DNA from: Actinomycetota bacterium
GTDB lineage: Bacteria; Actinomycetota; Acidimicrobiia; Acidimicrobiales; Ilumatobacteraceae
Reading direction: 5' to 3'
Length of the DNA: 16,309 bases
Assembly (NCBI GenBank): GCA_005800965.1
Contig: SYEA01000010.1
Coordinates: 1-16,309, forward strand
Shown here: positions 6,371-13,886 of the stretch, in pieces
Position numbering within the stretch: the first letter of the stretch is position 1
Layout of the letters: each line of letters begins with the position of its first letter
Translations under genes and position numbers: made by a program
The notes under the pieces: generated by a model
Seen by the model: only the letters and a program-made list of their open reading frames with translations
Told to the model about the DNA's origin: nothing
Database searches by the model: none

Positions 6371-6414
6371 ATGTGCGTTTGCCATAGCGCACACCCATGT
6401 GCGAGACTGCACGC

Positions 6415-6912
6415 ATGGCCACCACCAAACTCGGCGGCAATCCGGTGAACACCAACGGATCGCTCCCCTCCACCAACTCCCCCGTCCCTGCCTTCACCCT
6501 CGTCAAAGACGACCTATCCGAAGTCACCAACACGGACCTAGCCGGCAAGCGTGTCGTGCTCAACATCTTTCCCTCGGTGGACACACCAACCTGCGCCAAG
6601 AGCGTGCGCAAGTTCAACGAATTAGCGAGCACCATGAACAACACCGTTGTGTTGTGCGTGTCGGCCGATCTGCCATTTGCGCAAAAGCGTTTTTGCGGCA
6701 GCGAGTCGCTCACCAATGTGCAGAATGCATCTTCATTCCGCACCAACTTTGGTGATGTTTTTGGTGTGACGCTGGTCGACAGTGTGCTCAAGGGCTTACT
6801 CGCCCGCGCCGTCGTGGTGATCAATGAGTCGGGTAAAGTTACCCACACCGAGCTCGTCGATGAAATCGCCAGTGAGCCCAACTACGACGCCGCACTCGCA
6901 GCACTCAAATAA
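6415..6912 (+). CDS. tpx: Thiol peroxidase (Tpx), 2-Cys peroxiredoxin
   Basis: A 165-residue cytosolic peroxidase that reduces H2O2 and alkyl hydroperoxides with electrons from thioredoxin. From ATG 6415 the protein begins MATTKLGGNPV, matching the family's N-terminus; an upstream in-frame ATG at 6397 would add MCETAR. The peroxidatic cysteine is Cys60 in SVDTPTCAKSVRKF, with the supporting Thr and Pro. The resolving cysteine is Cys94 in LPFAQKRFCGSE. Spacing and length match E. coli Tpx (Cys61/Cys95). The C-terminal EIASEPNYDAALAALK is also typical. Three 30-bp repeats lie directly upstream. The TAA abuts the stop of the convergent histidine phosphatase with no intervening base. Confidence 0.96.
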   Translation: MATTKLGGNPVNTNGSLPSTNSPVPAFTLVKDDLSEVTNTDLAGKRVVLNIFPSVDTPTCAKSVRKFNELASTMNNTVVLCVSADLPFAQKRFCGSESLTNVQNASSFRTNFGDVFGVTLVDSVLKGLLARAVVVINESGKVTHTELVDEIASEPNYDAALAALK

Positions 6913-7503
6913 CTAGTCGCGCAGGTGCGCCACCTCGTTAAGGGTGGCGAGCGAACGTAGTCCTTCCCGCGACGCGACAACTCGGTGAATTGACGTGTAC
7001 TGCGGATAGAAAAAGCCGAGTTGGGTCTCGATACCGAGAATGTGCGCGAGGTATTGGTTGATTACGCCGCCGTGGCAAACGGCTACGACTCGCTGGCCAG
7101 AGTGGCTGGAAATCATGCGCTCGAACGCTGCAATCACGCGCTTGCGAAACTCACCTGGGTCATCATGCCCTTCCTCCCATTCGCCGCGCATCATCCTGAG
7201 CCAGCGCGGGTCGTTGGTGCCGCGTAACTCTTCGACTGGAACATACTCGCTCGAGTTGCGATCAAACTCGCTGATGTCATCATCTACAGTCGGCGAGATA
7301 CCGAGCAGCTTTACCAGCGGCGCAGCGGTCTCTTGGGCGCGGCGCAATGGGCTTACATACACAGCAGCAATCTGTTCAGTGGCAAGATAGGCAGCCATTT
7401 TGGCCGCCTGCACGTGGCCGTCTGGCGCTAGTTCAGGGTCGGCGATGCCTTCGGTGAGTTCGCGTCGAATTGGCAAAGCATGGCGAACAAGCACAAGTTC
7501 CAC
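6913..7503 (-). CDS. Histidine phosphatase family protein (phosphoglycerate-mutase-like)
   Basis: A 196-residue member of the branch-1 histidine phosphatases. The phosphohistidine loop is LVRHALP (Arg7, His8), followed by SPLRRAQETA (51-60) and the second catalytic histidine in VCHGGVINQ (His144). Length suits the broad-specificity phosphatase/CobC-like group rather than dPGM, which is about 230-250 residues. The substrate is not readable. The start is GTG 7503 without a Shine-Dalgarno site, with TAGTCT 6 nt upstream, suggesting a leaderless mRNA independent of the phosphotransferase gene 47 nt upstream. The stop abuts that of tpx. Confidence 0.88.
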   Translation of the reverse strand: MELVLVRHALPIRRELTEGIADPELAPDGHVQAAKMAAYLATEQIAAVYVSPLRRAQETAAPLVKLLGISPTVDDDISEFDRNSSEYVPVEELRGTNDPRWLRMMRGEWEEGHDDPGEFRKRVIAAFERMISSHSGQRVVAVCHGGVINQYLAHILGIETQLGFFYPQYTSIHRVVASREGLRSLATLNEVAHLRD

Positions 7504-7509
7504 GCGCTG

Positions 7510-7515
7510 AGACTA
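7510..7515 (-). promoter_or_regulatory. Candidate -10 box for leaderless transcription of the histidine phosphatase
   Basis: The minus strand reads TAGTCT, ending 6 nt before the GTG at 7503. No SD is present and no clear -35 was seen. Confidence 0.4.
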
Positions 7516-7550
7516 CGAGCCCGCGATGAACTTTGTGTAACTAGAAAATG

Positions 7551-8612
7551 TCAGTTCGGTAGGAGCGACACCAAATTCAACTCGCGCACTGCGCGATCAA
7601 AACGCGTATTCATGCAGTCAACGAGTTCGAACGATCGCTTGTCAGTGAGGTCCATCCCACGGCTGGCGATGATGGGATACGCCAAGCAAAACAACGCTGC
7701 GGATCGATAGTTCTCCCAGAGCGCTTTTTTGTCGACCAAGTTCTTTGGTGCGCCACCACTCAGCACACCATCGATCCAACGATCGAATAATTCTCGCTCG
7801 TACTTGCTGGCATCGTCGGCTGTAATGCTCTGAGTGATGAAGTAAGCCAAGTCGTATGCACCAATGCCTGTGCCGATCAACTGAAAATCGAGCACCACCA
7901 AACTGTTGTCTTTGTCGAACATCATGTTGTCGGCGCGAAAATCACCATGAGCCAAAGTGTTGGGGCCCTGTGAGAGCGATGCCAACAAGCCGGCAACCGC
8001 TGGGCCAAAACGAGGACCGACTTGCATGATCGAGTCGGGCATCTTGATTTCGTTGGTGCACTTTTCCCAACCCTCGGCAAACACCATCGGTACCACTGCT
8101 GGGTAAATCGGGTCACCAAGACTGATCGTGGTGCCCTCGGCCGCAAGGGCATCGGCTTTGCCCCACCACTTTGCATGCATCCCCGCCACGCCGTCAACTG
8201 CACGTCGCGCGTCGTCAATCGACATGCCAACCACTTGATCGACAATTCGCAGGTTGCCAAGATCCTCGACCACCATGGCGAATTGGCTGGTCTCTTCGTT
8301 GACTTCGCCGTAGTACGACTGCGAAACTCGAAACGGAACTTCTTTGGCCAAAGTTTTAAAAAACTTCACTTCACGGATGTACATGCGCAAGACCGCACTC
8401 GTAAACACTGCGTTGGGGTCGAGTGCCGGAAGCTTGACGATGACCGACTTGGGGCAACCCGAGCCGGTGAGATGTGAGCGATACACCGCGCTGGCAACAC
8501 CAACGCCCACGCCGATAATTTCATTGCGTACAGCGGTGACGTTCCACCCCGTTGCCGCACTCATCCATTGCGCTGTTACATCTTCAATTGAAGCTGGAAT
8601 CGCTGCTGCCAT
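7551..8612 (-). CDS. Phosphotransferase, APH/EcKinase-like
   Basis: A 353-residue kinase-fold protein. The ATP-binding lysine is probably Lys60 (SVIVKLP) with Glu81 in the following helix. VVEDLG (114-119) is the hinge, the catalytic loop is AHGDFRADNMMF (221-232; Asp224, Asn229), and the metal-binding aspartate is Asp242 in LDFQ. The MHAKWWG segment (145-151) is characteristic of the EcKinase/DUF1679-like group of small-molecule kinases. The substrate is unknown, and the domain alone does not indicate aminoglycoside resistance. GAGGGGG lies 4 nt before the ATG. It starts 20 nt after the stop of the pentapeptide-repeat lipoprotein, so the two are probably co-transcribed. Confidence 0.85.
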   Translation of the reverse strand: MAAAIPASIEDVTAQWMSAATGWNVTAVRNEIIGVGVGVASAVYRSHLTGSGCPKSVIVKLPALDPNAVFTSAVLRMYIREVKFFKTLAKEVPFRVSQSYYGEVNEETSQFAMVVEDLGNLRIVDQVVGMSIDDARRAVDGVAGMHAKWWGKADALAAEGTTISLGDPIYPAVVPMVFAEGWEKCTNEIKMPDSIMQVGPRFGPAVAGLLASLSQGPNTLAHGDFRADNMMFDKDNSLVVLDFQLIGTGIGAYDLAYFITQSITADDASKYERELFDRWIDGVLSGGAPKNLVDKKALWENYRSAALFCLAYPIIASRGMDLTDKRSFELVDCMNTRFDRAVRELNLVSLLPN

Positions 8613-8632
8613 AATGCCCCCTCAGGCGTCAA

Positions 8633-9256
8633 TTATGGACAATACACCTTGCCTTTGGTCTTGAACTTCTTGACCTGGTCGAGCTGGGCCTTGGTGAGTT
8701 CAAGCACCGTGGTGAGGTCAACATCGCAGAGCACGGCACCCTCAAGATTGGCGCCCTTAAACGAAGCCGCCGTCAGCACGGAGGCAGTCAGGTCTGCGTT
8801 CTTCAGCGAGGCCCCCTCGAAATTGACAGCGCTGAGGTCGGCGCGAATGAAGATCGAGTTATTCAGATTGGCCCCAACGAAGCTCGCCCCACCCAGATTG
8901 GCCACCGAAAAATTGATGAAGTCGAGCTTCAGGCGTGAAAAATCGACACCGACCAGGTTTGCATATTGGCATGCAGTGGTTTTGATACAGGTCACATCCA
9001 GCACCGTCGTAGTCGTGACGGGCGCCGTCGTGGTGGTTTCAATTGTGGTGGTAGGCGCCGGCTCGGTAGGTGCCGGCTCGCTTGTAACCGACTCCGTGGT
9101 CGCCACGTCTTCGACCGTGGTGGTCGCAACGACATCATCATTCGGTTCAGACATGACTTCGACATCACCACAGGCCGCCAACACCACCAGCCCGATAACG
9201 ACGAGTACGCGTTTGGCAATCACGCGTTGACTCAGCACAGTTCGCGGTGACTTCAT
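8633..9256 (-). CDS. Pentapeptide-repeat lipoprotein
   Basis: From ATG 9256 the product has 207 residues. It begins with a basic N-terminus and a hydrophobic stretch (KRVLVVIGLVVLAAC) ending in a lipobox with Cys29, so it should be exported and lipid-anchored. A Thr/Pro/Glu/Val-rich linker (about residues 40-90) spaces out a C-terminal domain (about 100-190) of A(D/N)LxxxxF-type pentapeptide repeats such as ANLGGASFVGANLNNS. These repeats fold as a right-handed beta-helix used for protein binding. Cys residues at about 92, 98, 176 and 206 may form disulfides outside the membrane. An in-frame ATG at 9325 lacks a signal-peptide layout. The start seems leaderless (TAGCCT 7 nt upstream). It probably forms an operon with the downstream phosphotransferase. 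Confidence 0.85.
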   Translation of the reverse strand: MKSPRTVLSQRVIAKRVLVVIGLVVLAACGDVEVMSEPNDDVVATTTVEDVATTESVTSEPAPTEPAPTTTIETTTTAPVTTTTVLDVTCIKTTACQYANLVGVDFSRLKLDFINFSVANLGGASFVGANLNNSIFIRADLSAVNFEGASLKNADLTASVLTAASFKGANLEGAVLCDVDLTTVLELTKAQLDQVKKFKTKGKVYCP

Positions 9257-9263
9257 CGATTGC

Positions 9264-9269
9264 AGGCTA
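9264..9269 (-). promoter_or_regulatory. Candidate -10 box for leaderless transcription of the lipoprotein gene
   Basis: The minus strand reads TAGCCT, ending 7 nt before the ATG at 9256. A TTGACA is present at 9292-9297 (minus), but the spacer would be 22 nt, too long for a standard pair. Confidence 0.4.
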
Positions 9270-9317
9270 ATGAATGGGTGCCGACGCACGGTGTCAATCA
9301 TCCGCCACACTGAAGGG

Positions 9318-10205
9318 GTGAACATAACAGCACTACTGCCATTGGTTCTGCTCGCCGCCGACGAAGAGGTGGGTGGTGTTCAAAGATTTCTCACACGACC
9401 CGTGATTGCCGTTGTCATCGTCATCGGCTGTTTTATCGTCACTCGCATTACGTATGCGATTCTGCGAATCGTTGTTCGCAAGGTGGCCGATAGCAAACCG
9501 GGCCGCGGCAAAGGCTGGTGGAAAAATACGATGCGCCGTGTGGGTGCCGAAACACTTGAAGGTGGCGAAAATCGCCGACGCCAACGCATCGAAGCGGCCA
9601 CGGGCATGTTGCATCAACTCACCAGTTTTGTGCTGTGGATTATTGCGGTCATCGCAGTGTTCAACGTGCTCAACCTGGATGCAGCGTTCTTTTTGTCAAG
9701 CGCCGGCTTTCTTGGTGCGGCAATCGCCATCGGTGGCCAGCATCGAGTTGGTGACTACCTCACGGGTTTGGCAGTGCTCTTAGAAGACCGCTTTGGTGTG
9801 GGTGACGAGATTGAAGTGAGTCTCGGATGGGATAAGCCCGTGCGCGCCACTGTTGAACATGTCGGGATGATCACCACACGCCTGCGCGATGGCAACAGCA
9901 CGTTTCATATTCCCCATTCCAAGCTCGACGTAGTTCGCAATCTCAGCCAGGAGCCGGTGCGCGAATCACTGCAGTTCGACGTTGCTGGCAGCAATGCTGC
10001 CCGCGTGTCCACCACGGTGCGCGACCTGGCAGGTACCAAGGGCCTGACGACCGTGTTATTCATTGACGAGATTCAAGCCGCTGGCACCGAAGGCGATCGA
10101 GTGGAATTAAACGTGCGCACCACTCGCCCACTGACCAACACTGAACGAGAACTCCTCGTACAAAAAGCGTCAGAGGTATTATCGCGCGACGAGCAGGGCG
10201 ACTAA
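9318..10205 (+). CDS. MscS-family mechanosensitive ion channel
   Basis: I prefer GTG 9318 (295 aa) because it gives a short hydrophobic N-terminus (NITALLPLVLLAADEE); ATG 9270 would add 16 polar residues overlapping the divergent lipoprotein promoter. Hydrophobic segments lie near 29-52, 101-119 and 123-141. The pore helix and start of the beta domain read GFLGAAIAIGGQ, then GDYLTGLAVLLEDRFGVGDEIEV (130-167), the classic MscS signature. The remaining ~125 residues form the cytosolic beta and alpha/beta domains. The family releases solutes on hypo-osmotic shock. A long charged loop (55-92, with RGKGWWKNTMRR and ENRRRQR) separates the first two membrane helices. The stop is 3 nt from the stop of convergent dapB. 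Confidence 0.92.
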   Translation: MNITALLPLVLLAADEEVGGVQRFLTRPVIAVVIVIGCFIVTRITYAILRIVVRKVADSKPGRGKGWWKNTMRRVGAETLEGGENRRRQRIEAATGMLHQLTSFVLWIIAVIAVFNVLNLDAAFFLSSAGFLGAAIAIGGQHRVGDYLTGLAVLLEDRFGVGDEIEVSLGWDKPVRATVEHVGMITTRLRDGNSTFHIPHSKLDVVRNLSQEPVRESLQFDVAGSNAARVSTTVRDLAGTKGLTTVLFIDEIQAAGTEGDRVELNVRTTRPLTNTERELLVQKASEVLSRDEQGD

Positions 10206-10208
10206 CGG

Positions 10209-10970
10209 CTAAATGCCGAGAAGCGCATCGAGCCCGAGCGTCACGCCCGGATACTCAGCAATTTTTTTGCAAGCAATCACCACCCCGGGCATGAAACTGA
10301 CCCGGTCAATGGTGTCGTGGCGGATGGTCAAGGTTTGGCCTTGGGTGCCAAGCACCACTTCTTGATTTGCGACTGCACCGCGCATACGCACGGCATGGAT
10401 ACGAATATCCGCCGGGCCTTTTGCACCTCGCGCACCTGTAATTGCCTCGTGGGTGGTGGGGTCTTTGGCCCACTCGCTGCTTGCTGCCGCCATGCGCGCA
10501 GCAGTCGACACAGCGGTGCCTGAGGGCGAATCTGTCTTGCCGTCGTGATGCACTTCAATGATTTCGGCAGTGTCAAAAAATGGGGCGGCAAGTTCGGCAA
10601 AACGCATCATCAACACTGCGCCGATAGCGAAGTTAGGGGCGATCAAACAGTTACTGCGGGTGAATTGTTGTTTGAATGTCGCTAGATCGGCATCGCTGAA
10701 GCCGGTGGTGCCAACGACGGCATGCACGCCGTGCAAGGCGAGCCACGGCAAGGTGACTCGCGCTGCTGCGGCCACCGTGAAGTCCACGACCACGTCGGCC
10801 TGAGCCTCAGCAAGCGCCTTTAACTCGCGACTGATGGGCACACCTTGGGCGGTTACGTCACCTGTTGTGTCGATGGCGGCAACAAGTTGCAGCGCCGAAT
10901 CGGCGGCGACGGCGGCACAGACGGTGGCGCCCATGCGCCCTGCTGCACCGACGACGCCGACGCGAATCAT
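10209..10970 (-). CDS. dapB: 4-hydroxy-tetrahydrodipicolinate reductase (DapB)
   Basis: A 253-residue NAD(P)H-dependent reductase in the lysine/diaminopimelate pathway. The nucleotide-binding motif GAAGRMG is at 8-14, DFT at 63-65, GTTG at 87-90, and the substrate/catalytic motif EVHHDGKTDSPSGTA around 139-153 with His141, His142 and Lys145. Length is normal. It begins 3 nt after the pnp stop without a clear Shine-Dalgarno site, so its translation is probably coupled to pnp. In many Actinobacteria an M16-type peptidase gene lies between pnp and dapB; it is absent here. Confidence 0.97.
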   Translation of the reverse strand: MIRVGVVGAAGRMGATVCAAVAADSALQLVAAIDTTGDVTAQGVPISRELKALAEAQADVVVDFTVAAAARVTLPWLALHGVHAVVGTTGFSDADLATFKQQFTRSNCLIAPNFAIGAVLMMRFAELAAPFFDTAEIIEVHHDGKTDSPSGTAVSTAARMAAASSEWAKDPTTHEAITGARGAKGPADIRIHAVRMRGAVANQEVVLGTQGQTLTIRHDTIDRVSFMPGVVIACKKIAEYPGVTLGLDALLGI

Positions 10971-10973
10971 GTG

Positions 10974-13415
10974 TTAGCCGTTGAAGTCATCTTCAAAACT
11001 TACGGCAACAGGTTCACTGCCCCGGTCGTTTGAAGGGCGATCCGAGGATGACCGATCACGTGGAGGGCGGTCATCGCGACTGCGGCCGCCACGGTCGTCA
11101 CGACTGCGATTACTGCCGCCACGACCACCTCGGTCATCACGGCTGCGTCCGCCACGATCATCACGGCTGCTGCGTTCACGACGTTCGCCGCCGCCACCGC
11201 CACCCGAACCAGCCATTGGCTGGCCATCTGGGCCGAGGAGCGACAGGCTTACCTTGCCGCGGTCGTCGATGTCGTCGACGCGCACCGAAACCTCGTCACC
11301 GAGGTTGAGCACATCTTCAACACGAGCAACACGCTCGCCGTTGCCGAGTTTGGAGATATGGATGAGCCCGTCACGTCCAGGCAGGATGTTGACGAACGCA
11401 CCGAACTGCGCGATATTGACCACGCGGCCCGTGTAGGTAGCGCCAAGTTCTGCCGTGGGTGGGTCGACGATGTTCAAGATGCGAGTCTTGGCGTCTTCGA
11501 CCTTGGCTGCGTCAGGCGAACCGATGGTCACGATGCCCACCGAACCGTCGTCGTCAACCGCAATGACAGCACCAGTCTCTTGCTGGATGGTGTTGATGAC
11601 TTTGCCCTTCGGCCCAATCACTTCACCGACCTTGTCCAGCGGAATGGTGATCGTCACGATCTTCGGTGCACTTTCGGCAACCGTCTCGCGTGGTGCAGCG
11701 ATTGCCGCTGTCATCACATCGAGAATCTTGAGTCGTGCATCTTTGGCCTGTTGCAAGGCCGCTGCCAACACATCGCTTGGAATGCCGTCGATCTTGGTGT
11801 CCAACTGCAGCGCTGTCACTGCATCTGCAGTGCCAGCCACTTTGAAGTCCATGTCGCCGAATGCATCTTCTGCACCGAGAATGTCGGTGAGTGCGGTGTA
11901 TTTGCCACCTTCATAGATGAGACCCATCGCAATGCCCGCAACCGGGGCCACGATTGGCACGCCTGCGTCCATCAACGCCAAGCTCGAAGCGCACACTGAC
12001 GCCATCGATGTTGAACCGTTCGACGACATCACTTCGCTCACGAGGCGAAGTGTGTAGGCGAACTTGTCTTGGCTTGGCACCACCGGCAACACTGCACGCT
12101 CAGCGAGCGCACCGTGGCCAACTTCGCGGCGCTTCGGTGTACCGACACGACCAGTTTCACCATTCGCCCAAGGCGGCATGTTGTAGTCGTGCATGTAACG
12201 CTTCTCGGTGGTTGGTGTGATCGAGTCGATCATCTGGTTCATGCGCGGCATGGCCAGGGTGACCACGTTCAGCACTTGTGTTTCACCACGCTGAAAGAGA
12301 CCCGTGCCGTGTGCGGTGGTCAGCAAGCCGACTTCGGACGACACCGAACGAAGATCACTTGGGCCACGACCATCGATGCGAATATTTTCAGTTACCACGC
12401 GCTGGCGGACCAGATGCTTGGTGAGTGAACGTACCGCTTCTTTGATCTGCTTTTCCTGCCCAGCGAATTCGCCAGGTGCGGCAGCGGTTCCGGCGAGCTC
12501 GGCGACGGTTGCCGCCGTTGCTTCGTCGGTTGCTGCGTTGCGATCTTTCTTCAACGAAATGCGAATCGCTGGCTGCAACTTGGCAGTGGCTACGCGCTCA
12601 ACGGCGGCATACACCTCGGCCGAGTAGTCGAGCACTGGCGTGTACGCGAGTGGCTCGATACGACCACGGGCAGCAATCACGCTGGCCGTCAGCTGTCGCT
12701 GCAACTTGATTGATTCCTTGATCCACTGCTTCGAGGCTTCAAGGCCTGCAGCAATGACCGTTTCGTTCACCTTTGGTGCACCGTTGGCGTAGAAGTCAAA
12801 TGACTTCTCCGAGCCACCAGCTTCGACCATCATGATCGCCACGTCACCGTTGTCGAGTTCGCGTCCGGCAACGACCAGTTCAAAAGTGCTGGTGTCCCCT
12901 TCTTCGAATGTGGCGTGGGGAACCCACGTGCCGTCCTGTGAGTACGCAACGCGCACAGCACCAATTGGCCCATCAAATGGAATACCGCTGATCATGAGCG
13001 CTGCCGACGATGCGTTGATCGCCAACACGTCGTGCGGGTTGACTTGATCGGCACCAACTACGGTGACCACGATTTGGGTTTCGTTGCGGAAACCGTCGGG
13101 GAATGCCGGACGCAACGGGCGGTCGATCAGACGGCAGGTCAAAATGGCCTGCTGGCTTGGACGACCTTCACGGCGGAAGAACGAGCCCGGGATTTTCCCT
13201 GCGGCGTATGCGCGCTCTTCAACGTCGACTGTCAGCGGAAAGAAGTCGATGCCGTCACGCACGCCCTTTGCGGCGTTAGCGGTCACGAGCACGGTCGTTT
13301 TTCCGATGGTTGCTACGACAGCGCCCTGTGATTGCAGCGCTAATTTTCCGGTTTCAAACCGGAGGGTTTTGTCGGAGCCGCTTACGGCGCCCGACACTGA
13401 AATGGCTTCAGCCAT
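10974..13415 (-). CDS. pnp: Polynucleotide phosphorylase (PNPase)
   Basis: An 813-residue 3'-5' exoribonuclease/polymerase that phosphorolyses RNA, usually as a homotrimer. In order: a first RNase PH domain (about 10-140), an all-helical linker domain, and a second RNase PH domain (about 320-545) with NGSTSMASVCASSLALMDAGVP and the catalytic-aspartate region AEDAFGDMDFKVAGT. Then a KH domain (VGEVIGPKGKVINTIQQ, about 560-610) and an S1 domain (GRVVNIAQFGAFVNILPG, about 630-695). After residue ~705 comes a disordered tail with Gly6 and repeated SRDDRGGR units, ending EDDFNG. Such Arg/Gly tails are seen in actinobacterial PNPases and probably bind RNA. AGGAG lies 8 nt before the ATG. It lies downstream of rpsO as in most bacteria, with a stem-loop between them. 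Confidence 0.98.
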   Translation of the reverse strand: MAEAISVSGAVSGSDKTLRFETGKLALQSQGAVVATIGKTTVLVTANAAKGVRDGIDFFPLTVDVEERAYAAGKIPGSFFRREGRPSQQAILTCRLIDRPLRPAFPDGFRNETQIVVTVVGADQVNPHDVLAINASSAALMISGIPFDGPIGAVRVAYSQDGTWVPHATFEEGDTSTFELVVAGRELDNGDVAIMMVEAGGSEKSFDFYANGAPKVNETVIAAGLEASKQWIKESIKLQRQLTASVIAARGRIEPLAYTPVLDYSAEVYAAVERVATAKLQPAIRISLKKDRNAATDEATAATVAELAGTAAAPGEFAGQEKQIKEAVRSLTKHLVRQRVVTENIRIDGRGPSDLRSVSSEVGLLTTAHGTGLFQRGETQVLNVVTLAMPRMNQMIDSITPTTEKRYMHDYNMPPWANGETGRVGTPKRREVGHGALAERAVLPVVPSQDKFAYTLRLVSEVMSSNGSTSMASVCASSLALMDAGVPIVAPVAGIAMGLIYEGGKYTALTDILGAEDAFGDMDFKVAGTADAVTALQLDTKIDGIPSDVLAAALQQAKDARLKILDVMTAAIAAPRETVAESAPKIVTITIPLDKVGEVIGPKGKVINTIQQETGAVIAVDDDGSVGIVTIGSPDAAKVEDAKTRILNIVDPPTAELGATYTGRVVNIAQFGAFVNILPGRDGLIHISKLGNGERVARVEDVLNLGDEVSVRVDDIDDRGKVSLSLLGPDGQPMAGSGGGGGGERRERSSRDDRGGRSRDDRGGRGGSNRSRDDRGGRSRDDRPPRDRSSSDRPSNDRGSEPVAVSFEDDFNG

Positions 13416-13445
13416 GTGTATTTCTCCTATGTTGTGTTAGCTCTC

Positions 13446-13485
13446 GCGACCAGAGATTCCCGAATGGAATTTCTGCGAAGGTCGC
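13446..13485 (-). promoter_or_regulatory. Bulged stem-loop between rpsO and pnp, candidate RNase processing site
   Basis: On the minus strand GCGACC and GGTCGC form an outer 6-bp stem. A 9-bp inner stem (AGAAATTCC with GGAATCTCT, one G-U) has a 5-nt loop, and a 5-nt bulge lies on the 5' side. In E. coli the rpsO-pnp gap carries RNase III-cleaved hairpins that mediate PNPase autoregulation; position and shape match, but the sequence is unrelated. Confidence 0.6.
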
Positions 13486-13489
13486 AGGC

Positions 13490-13762
13490 TTAACGACGAA
13501 GTTCGAGTTCTTCGAGCAGCTTTCGATACTTCTCGATGTCACGCTTGCGGATGTAGTCAAGCATTCGACGGCGGCGCCCGACCATCAGCAGAAGACCACG
13601 ACGACTGTGGTGATCTTTTACATGGCTCTTCAGGTGTTCCGTCAGGCTGTTGATTCGGTCGGTCAGTAGTGCGATTTGCACTTCTGGCGAACCCGAGTCA
13701 GTTGCATGCTGACCGTGCTTCGCAATGACGTCTTTGGTCCCCGTTTTGGTGGGAGTCGCCAT
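13490..13762 (-). CDS. rpsO: 30S ribosomal protein S15
   Basis: A 90-residue protein of normal S15 length. It contains HATDSGSPEVQIALLTDRI, the helix with HLKSHVKDHHSRRGLL and the C-terminal GRRRRMLDYIRKRDIEKYR, all hallmark S15 segments contacting the 16S rRNA three-way junction of helices 20-22. AGAGG lies 12 nt before the ATG at 13762. The gene is first in the rpsO-pnp-dapB run and is preceded by a structured leader (13763-13879), which may be the site of S15 autoregulation. Confidence 0.98.
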   Translation of the reverse strand: MATPTKTGTKDVIAKHGQHATDSGSPEVQIALLTDRINSLTEHLKSHVKDHHSRRGLLLMVGRRRRMLDYIRKRDIEKYRKLLEELELRR

Positions 13763-13879
13763 GTTCGTACGTTGCCTCTTTCTGCCTCACCTCGCGTTGC
13801 TTGTTCAGATGAACAGACACTTGGTGGGTCGTTCCGGGACCATCCCGAAACATCACACCCGAGCCGAAGCCCAAGTGGA
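13763..13879 (-). ncRNA. Structured 5' leader of rpsO, candidate S15 autoregulatory RNA
   Basis: On the minus strand, CACTT (13877-13873) pairs with AAGTG (13822-13818), enclosing two arms. One is GGGC-UUCG-GCUC (13872-13861), a UUCG tetraloop hairpin. The other is GGGU...ACCC (13860-13857 with 13829-13826), capped by UUUCGGGA-UGG-UCCCGGAA (13850-13832). A separate hairpin, UGUUC-AUCU-GAACA, follows at 13815-13802. Two pairs are G-U on this strand and would be A-C mismatches on the other, so the RNA sense is the rpsO sense. Several phyla use different S15-binding leader RNAs that mimic the rRNA junction. Whether this one belongs to a described class is unknown to me. Confidence 0.5.
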
Positions 13880-13886
13880 CTCCGTC

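Noticed and set aside
6281..6400. Tandem 30-bp repeats considered as a CRISPR array
   Set aside because: The units are directly contiguous with no unique spacers, and no cas genes are present.
6222..6881. Minus-strand frame with repeated GCLCSRKRAR, opposite tpx
   Set aside because: It is antisense to a clear tpx gene, and its repeats are the translation of the 30-bp tandem repeats.
9270..9317. ATG 9270 as the MscS channel start
   Set aside because: It has a poor SD, adds 16 polar residues and overlaps the divergent lipoprotein promoter. It remains possible.
11030..11436. Plus-strand frames rich in His/Arg/Ser/Pro opposite the pnp 3' end
   Set aside because: They are shadows of the repetitive Arg/Asp/Gly-coding tail of pnp and have no ribosome-binding site or family features.
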